A DNA stretch of 64,000 nt, from NCBI GenBank assembly GCA_013423325.1, contig BLJB01000290.1, forward strand, positions 38,007 to 102,006. Direction: 5' to 3'. Below, one piece after another: positions 59,589 through 64,000 of this stretch (positions are counted from its first letter, which is position 1; each line of letters starts with the position of its first letter). Position numbers and translations under genes: made by a program. The notes beneath the pieces were generated by a model. It was not told the origin of the DNA. It saw only the letters and a program-made list of their open reading frames with translations, and searched no databases. The DNA comes from Usnea hakonensis (taxonomy: Eukaryota; Ascomycota; Lecanoromycetes; Lecanorales; Parmeliaceae).

Positions 59589-62380
59589 ATGGCTGCACCT
59601 ATTACACCTTTTGCCTGAGTCGGCCGTTGCTTGCGCTTCTTTGAAAAATGTATCAGCGCAGAATGTGAAGCTAACTCGTCTTTCAAATGCTACCAGCATC
59701 ATCCTCTTCCGGTCCAGCAAGGCCCAGGTTCACAGCATTTGCAACATTCGCGACCCACAAACATTGTCCATCAACAGCCGCATCCCGACTCCCCGCACCA
59801 GAATCAACACGCAGGCTCATTCCCCTCTCCGCACTCTTCGAACCACGGTTTACCTCTTCAGCATCAGTCCCCGTACTCTCAACCAGTCCCAGGTACTAAC
59901 GGCCACGCTCCTCCGGAGGTATTCTACGGACAAAGTCCCTACGGCACGCCTGTTTCAGGGCATTTTTCAGCCACAGGTGCGCATTTTCCGCCTCTGAGAT
60001 TCCCACCTTTTCCGTACATCAGGGCTCGTAAATCTGACCAGATATATCAGAAGCACCCGATCTAATGGCGGCTGCCCACCTGCAGCAAAGACAATATCAA
60101 CAACAGCCAGTCTATCATACCCCACAATCCAACTCTCCAGCATCAGTTGCGTCATCACAAAGTCATGATCAACATGGACGTATGTACACCCAAGCTCCGG
60201 CGCAAATGCAACAAGTTTATGCCTACCCTCAATACCAAGTGCAACCATCTCCGTACCCGCAACACCCTGGGCAGTCACAGCAGCAGCAGCATCATATGAT
60301 GGCCTCCCAACCTCTTCTTCCACATCAACAAGCCCAGGCTACCATGGCGCACCAGGCCTCCGCTCAACAACCAGGAATAACAAACAGTCCCCGATCCCAA
60401 ACAAAACTCGAACCTGGCATACCGAGGCAGATGGATCCTGCGGGCCTGCAAAGATCACCAACCGTGCCGATGGCCTCGAACCACAATACGCCTACGGGGC
60501 CGTCTCAGAATGGAAACGGGTTGCACCCAGCTCAGAGCGGGGGAGGAGGGGTGAATCCAAATGCCGCGCCAGGGCCAATACCAGCGACCACCCCTCTAGT
60601 AGTGCGCCAAGACAATAACGGTGTTCAGTGGATTGCTTTTGAATACTCGCGCGACAGAGTCAAGATGGAATATACCATAAGATGTGATGTGGAGTCGGTC
60701 AACACAGACGGCCTGCCACAGGATTTCAGAAACGAGAATTGTGTGTATCCAAGGGCTTGCTGCGCCAAGGATAGCTACAAAGGCAATCGCCTTCAATATG
60801 AGAACGAGTGCAATACAGTCGGCTGGGCGCTGGCTGAGTTAAACCCGTGCCTTCGCGCCAAAAGAGGTCTAATACAGAGAGCCGTGGACAGCTGGAGAAA
60901 CAGCAATCAAGACGCACGATTACGTAGTAGACGAGTAAGACGGATGGCTAAAATTAACACACGAAAGAACGCAAATCCCACAAGCAATCACTTGGCTGGT
61001 CCACGTGACGTTGGAGGACAAGCAAGCGCAAATCCCATGGCAGCGCCGGTCCAAAGACCGCCTCCTGCGAATATCAGCATGGCAGGGCCGGCGCAATTGC
61101 ATCATCACCACGCGCACCCTGATGGAAGCGCGACGGGCAACACAGACGATGTCAGCGGTATGTTTCACCAATTGTCATGATGACTACGTGCGACCTTTTG
61201 GCTGGACCAATTTCATGATTATGTACATTGCCAAGGCAGCTTGGCTGCTGCGGCCATTTAACATTCCTGTATGCTACTTCGTGATGCCTGCCAGAGACGC
61301 GGCAAACAAGAACACAATATATATACCAGACTGTAGGCTGACTCTCATGATTGCGTGCATCAGTAGTGAATGGTGACTTCGACCCCCAACCACAACATCA
61401 GCAAGTTGCCAAGTCTTCACCCGCGTCGATCCGTCCATCCAATGTCTTCCACGGTTACCAAGCCTACCCCCAACTCCCCGTGTCCGCCGTCTCCATTCCC
61501 CCTCACCTCTCCAATGGTCTCGATCACTCCATGCCCAATCACGCCATCTCAACCTCCACTTCAATCCCCACCTCGGCCACCAAAATGGAAAAGCCATCGC
61601 CCACTCTTGAGAAACACCACAGCTCCGTTTTCAACGACCTCCCCGAAGCCAAACGCCGCAAATTCATCCTCGTCGATGACACGGAACACAAAACCCGCGT
61701 GCGCGTCAAAGTCAACCTCGAATCCGTAGAGATTGCGGAGATTCCGGGCTCTTATCGGCGCGACAACTCGGTCTATCTGCGCAGTTGGGACCCGACGGAG
61801 ATTCCCGAGAGCCCTCGCACTCAGAGGGCTCGTAGGATTAGGTTCGTTGATGATGATGATGAGGATGGTGCCAAAGGAGGGGTTGAGGTTCAGGGTGGGG
61901 GGATGCACGTGGGACGGGTGACTGTTCCCGTGCCGATGGTGGACGCCGAAGGGAAGGAGGGTGCGCTGAGAGTCCCGGGTCTAGGGAGAAGGGCCAAGGA
62001 AAAAGAGGAAAAGCTGAACGATCTGGGTTATCGAATGTGCTGGGGCCAAGGTAGGGTATTCGCGGGACGCCTGGTTTTCTTGCAGAAGAGCCGTGAGTTT
62101 TTGCATCTTCTCCTTCTCCTTCTTCTCCTCGTCGTCGTCCTCCTTCAGCATCATAATAGGTGTTCCATCCATCCTATCTGGCGCACAGGATCAAGCTAAC
62201 GCAGCGAGTTTCCCTTCACGCGCAGTGGACGTCTACAGAAACAAAGCCGGCAGCACCATCGCCGCCCGCGGCCAGGAAATCTCGACCGTGGCGCCCCATC
62301 TCGAAACGCGCGTCGGGAAGAAGATGTGGATGGAGCGAAAGAGCAACAAGAGGGCCACCAGCAGAGAGAGCTCACATTAG
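59589..62380 (+). CDS. DUF8032-type Gln/Pro-rich fungal regulator (C-terminal 758 aa certain, start uncertain)
   Basis: Exons certain by phase: 59697-59976, 60042-61157, 61367-62092, 62226-62380, encoding 758 residues to the stop. The N-terminal part is His/Gln/Pro-rich (HHPLPVQQGPGSQHLQHSRP, QAPAQMQQVYAYPQYQ), as in transcriptional regulators. The conserved DUF8032 core lies at 60600-60960: VQWIAFEYSRDRVKMEYTIR, ENCVYPRACCAKDSYKGNRL, ECNTVGWALAELNPCLRAKR, VDSWRNSNQDARLRSRRVRR. A second conserved block follows (LPEAKRRKFILVDDTEHKTR; NSVYLRSWDPTEIPESPRTQ), then a basic tail. The 5' end is unclear. A good-context ATG at 59589 (MAAPITPFA) is in frame with the first certain exon but is followed by TGA at 59616-59618. 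Alternatively an intron 59650-59696 with branch point GCTAAC joins an upstream exon whose ATG I cannot find. Confidence 0.8.
61158..61366 (+). other. 209-nt intron in the DUF8032 gene
   Basis: Donor GTATGT after DDVSG and acceptor CAGTAG before VNGDFDP join the two conserved halves in phase. It is several times longer than most introns in the window and separates the DUF8032 core from the second conserved block. Confidence 0.8.
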
Positions 62381-62769
62381 ATATTAAACGTCCCTAAAAA
62401 AAAAGAATTTCTAGCATCACCCTCCTCCTCCTTTTGGGTGGTGAACGCTGGCTCATGAAGTGTGAGAGTTGTTTTGTTGAAGGTCAGGGAGGGAGTGGGG
62501 GCTCCCGGCCGCGGCGGGCGAAAGGGAAAGCGGATGGGGGGCCGCAATTGATTTTCATAGGATTTTCGGATTTTCGTGCTTTGACACTAAACTATCGCAC
62601 GGGGCATCCCCTCCCTCCCTGCCCAAATCCGCGAAAGGGGGGGCAGCGAGCGAAGATGTCCGTTGCGTTGCTAGTGGGATTTGGGAAAGGAAATGTGAAC
62701 AAAACGAAGCTTTGGTGTGGTGTGAGCGGTTCTGCGTTTTATGATGGGATTTTGAGGGGGGTTTTTTTT

Positions 62770-63000
62770 GGGGGGGGGGGGGGGNNNGGGGGGGGGGGGG
62801 GGGGGGTTTGATATTGATGTTGTTGTCGAGGTTGGCTTCTTTATAACTTGGATTAGGTTTCGGATTCCTGATGGCGCTGGTGCGATGGTGGGATTGGATT
62901 TATCGTTTTTACGTGTATAAAGGGGGGTTTTTGAGGGGGGGGGGGGGGGGTTGTAGAAAGGGGGGGGGGGGGGGGGGGGAGGGGGGGGGGGGGGGGGGGG
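62770..63000. repeat. long G homopolymer runs with assembly gap
   Basis: Three near-pure G tracts of about 16-40 bases lie within 230 bp, one interrupted by three N. Lengths are unreliable in any read technology. The strand could form G-quadruplexes. Confidence 0.85.
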
Positions 63001-63268
63001 TTTGTAGAAAGAGGAGGGAGAGAGGAGGGAGGGATGGAGACACTTCTTACTTACTTACGAGGAAGAAAGAATGAGAAGACGAGAGAAGAGTAAGAAAAGA
63101 AAGTAAACGTTGTCTTGTTTCTTCCCCCCCCCCTTTTTTTTTTCTGGCTGGCGGTCCGGCGCTTGAAAAGCATGCCTACCTGTTGAGAGGGTGAGGCCTC
63201 AGCTTTGAGTCTTTTTTTCTTTCTTTTTTTAAGCGGAACGGAATGGAGTGGAGTTTTTTGGGAGACTC

Positions 63269-63291
63269 GGGATGGGATGGGATGGGATGGG
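63269..63291. repeat. GGGAT microsatellite
   Basis: Four tandem GGGAT units followed by GGG. Confidence 0.9.
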
Positions 63292-63359
63292 TGGATCAGT
63301 CTGCGGAGTATGTATGGAGGACGGAGGTGCTGTTCTGTTTTCTGTTTTGTTCTGTTTCT

Positions 63360-63389
63360 GTCTGGTTCTGGTTCTGGTTCTGGTTCTGG
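63360..63389. repeat. TCTGGT hexamer microsatellite
   Basis: Tandem TCTGGT/GGTTCT units directly upstream of the TACA tract. Confidence 0.9.
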
Positions 63390-63394
63390 GCATA

Positions 63395-63428
63395 TATACA
63401 TACATACATACATACATACATACATACA
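63395..63428. repeat. TACA tetranucleotide microsatellite
   Basis: About eight tandem TACA units. Confidence 0.95.
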
Positions 63429-63932
63429 CGTGGAATGGGTACATGACATAACTTTTTTTTTCTATGGATCTTGAGGACTGTTGAAATGGTCTACGTGCGA
63501 GGACTTTGCTTTCCGTTGTCGTATTTTGGGTTTTGAAATGAGGGAGTGTGCCGGGAAGAGCAGAGTAGAGTAGAGGGGAGAGGGCAGCGAGGATGGGTTT
63601 AGTTTCCAAGGAGTTTACTTGGTTGTGTATAATGTTTCTCTATTCGCACGGGGTATAATAGAAGTACTTCTTCCATCCTTTCTTTCGGTAACAACGACAA
63701 ATCATAAATAAAAAAAACACAGCTAACCTCAAGCATCTCTCCAAATTGAAAAGGGATGATAATATGCTCGCATACATTGTTCAAATTGAAAGGGGTGCGG
63801 GGTCACATAAACGCATACCTTGCATGTTAGACACAATCTCCACGTCGCTGCTATTGCCCCAAGCGCTATTCATCTCTAATTCATCAGGACTTCGGAGACC
63901 GGGTCCGTGAGCCCGTTAGGCTTCGTCAATTC

Positions 63933-63954
63933 ATCTCTCTCTCTCTCTCTCTCT
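63933..63954. repeat. CT dinucleotide microsatellite
   Basis: About eleven CT units close to the right end of the window. Confidence 0.95.
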
Positions 63955-64000
63955 TTCTCCGCTTTTCAATCGTCAGAATGGTTCAATGGGCTTAGCCGGC

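Larger units (their letters stand above)
62381..64000. other. low-complexity region with sequence gap, no supported gene
   Basis: Downstream of the DUF8032 stop the sequence is dominated by G-runs (62770-62806 with NNN at 62785-62787; 62935-62950; 62960-63000) and microsatellites. Open frames here encode only poly-Gly or repeat peptides. It may include the DUF8032 3' UTR. Confidence 0.7.

Noticed and set aside
62434..63074. Gly-rich frames across the G-runs
   Set aside because: They are products of homopolymer G and cross an N gap.
1..64000. tRNA, 5S rRNA and transposase genes
   Set aside because: I looked for T-loop-like GTTCGA boxes, 5S-like sequence and DDE or reverse-transcriptase motifs and saw none convincing. 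A covariance-model search would be needed to exclude small RNAs.

Overview
This is about 64 kb of nuclear DNA from a filamentous ascomycete (Pezizomycotina). The evidence is many short introns (about 45-60 nt, GT...AG, with CTAAC/CTGAC-type branch points), moderate gene density on both strands, mitochondrial and secretory leader peptides, and Pezizomycotina-type proteins: a class II myosin of about 2,400 aa, a DUF8032-type regulator, DUF7918- and DUF7908-like proteins, and an Hrr1/ZNFX1 helicase. I favour Leotiomycetes from general resemblance only. No bacterial, viral or intact transposon genes were recognised. There is one 3-base N gap at 62785-62787.

Layout, left to right. 1-435: 3' part of an unrecognised gene. 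991-3601 (-): secreted collagen-like protein. 3793-4345 (-): MARVEL-type membrane protein. 4734-7700 (+): methylcrotonyl-CoA carboxylase biotin subunit, convergent with 8043-9613 (-): isovaleryl-CoA dehydrogenase. These two enzymes act at consecutive steps of leucine degradation. 10721-11415 (-): small acidic protein. 12093-14611 (-): secreted PhoD-type phosphatase. 15698-20471 (-): Red1/ZFC3H1-like zinc-finger protein, divergent from 21095-28513 (+): myosin II heavy chain. 28874-30827 (-): Cti6-like PHD protein. 32274-34346 (+): conserved-looking protein of unknown function. 34845-36404 (+): Yra1/ALY/Mlo3-type mRNA export factor. 36896-38199 (-): STRAP-type WD40 protein. 39571-42043 (+): Doa1/Ufd3/PLAA. 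42401-44717 (-): DUF7918-like protein. 45138-47357 (-): SAGA subunit Spt8. 48236-52435 (+): Hrr1/ZNFX1-type SF1 helicase. 52436-59588: about 7 kb with no supported gene. About 59589-62380 (+): DUF8032-type regulator. 62381-64000: low-complexity sequence.

Two functional groupings stand out. The first is the mccA/ivdA pair, a leucine catabolic mini-cluster. The second is a 37-kb stretch (15.7-52.4 kb) that holds five proteins of nuclear RNA fate and chromatin (Red1-like, Cti6, Yra1/Mlo3-like, Spt8, Hrr1-like) among ordinary housekeeping genes. Whether that second grouping is more than chance cannot be judged from this window.

Exon boundaries were derived by hand from splice signals, reading phase and family conservation. 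Where exact exons are listed, the exon lengths sum to a whole number of codons. Where they are not listed, only the span is supported.
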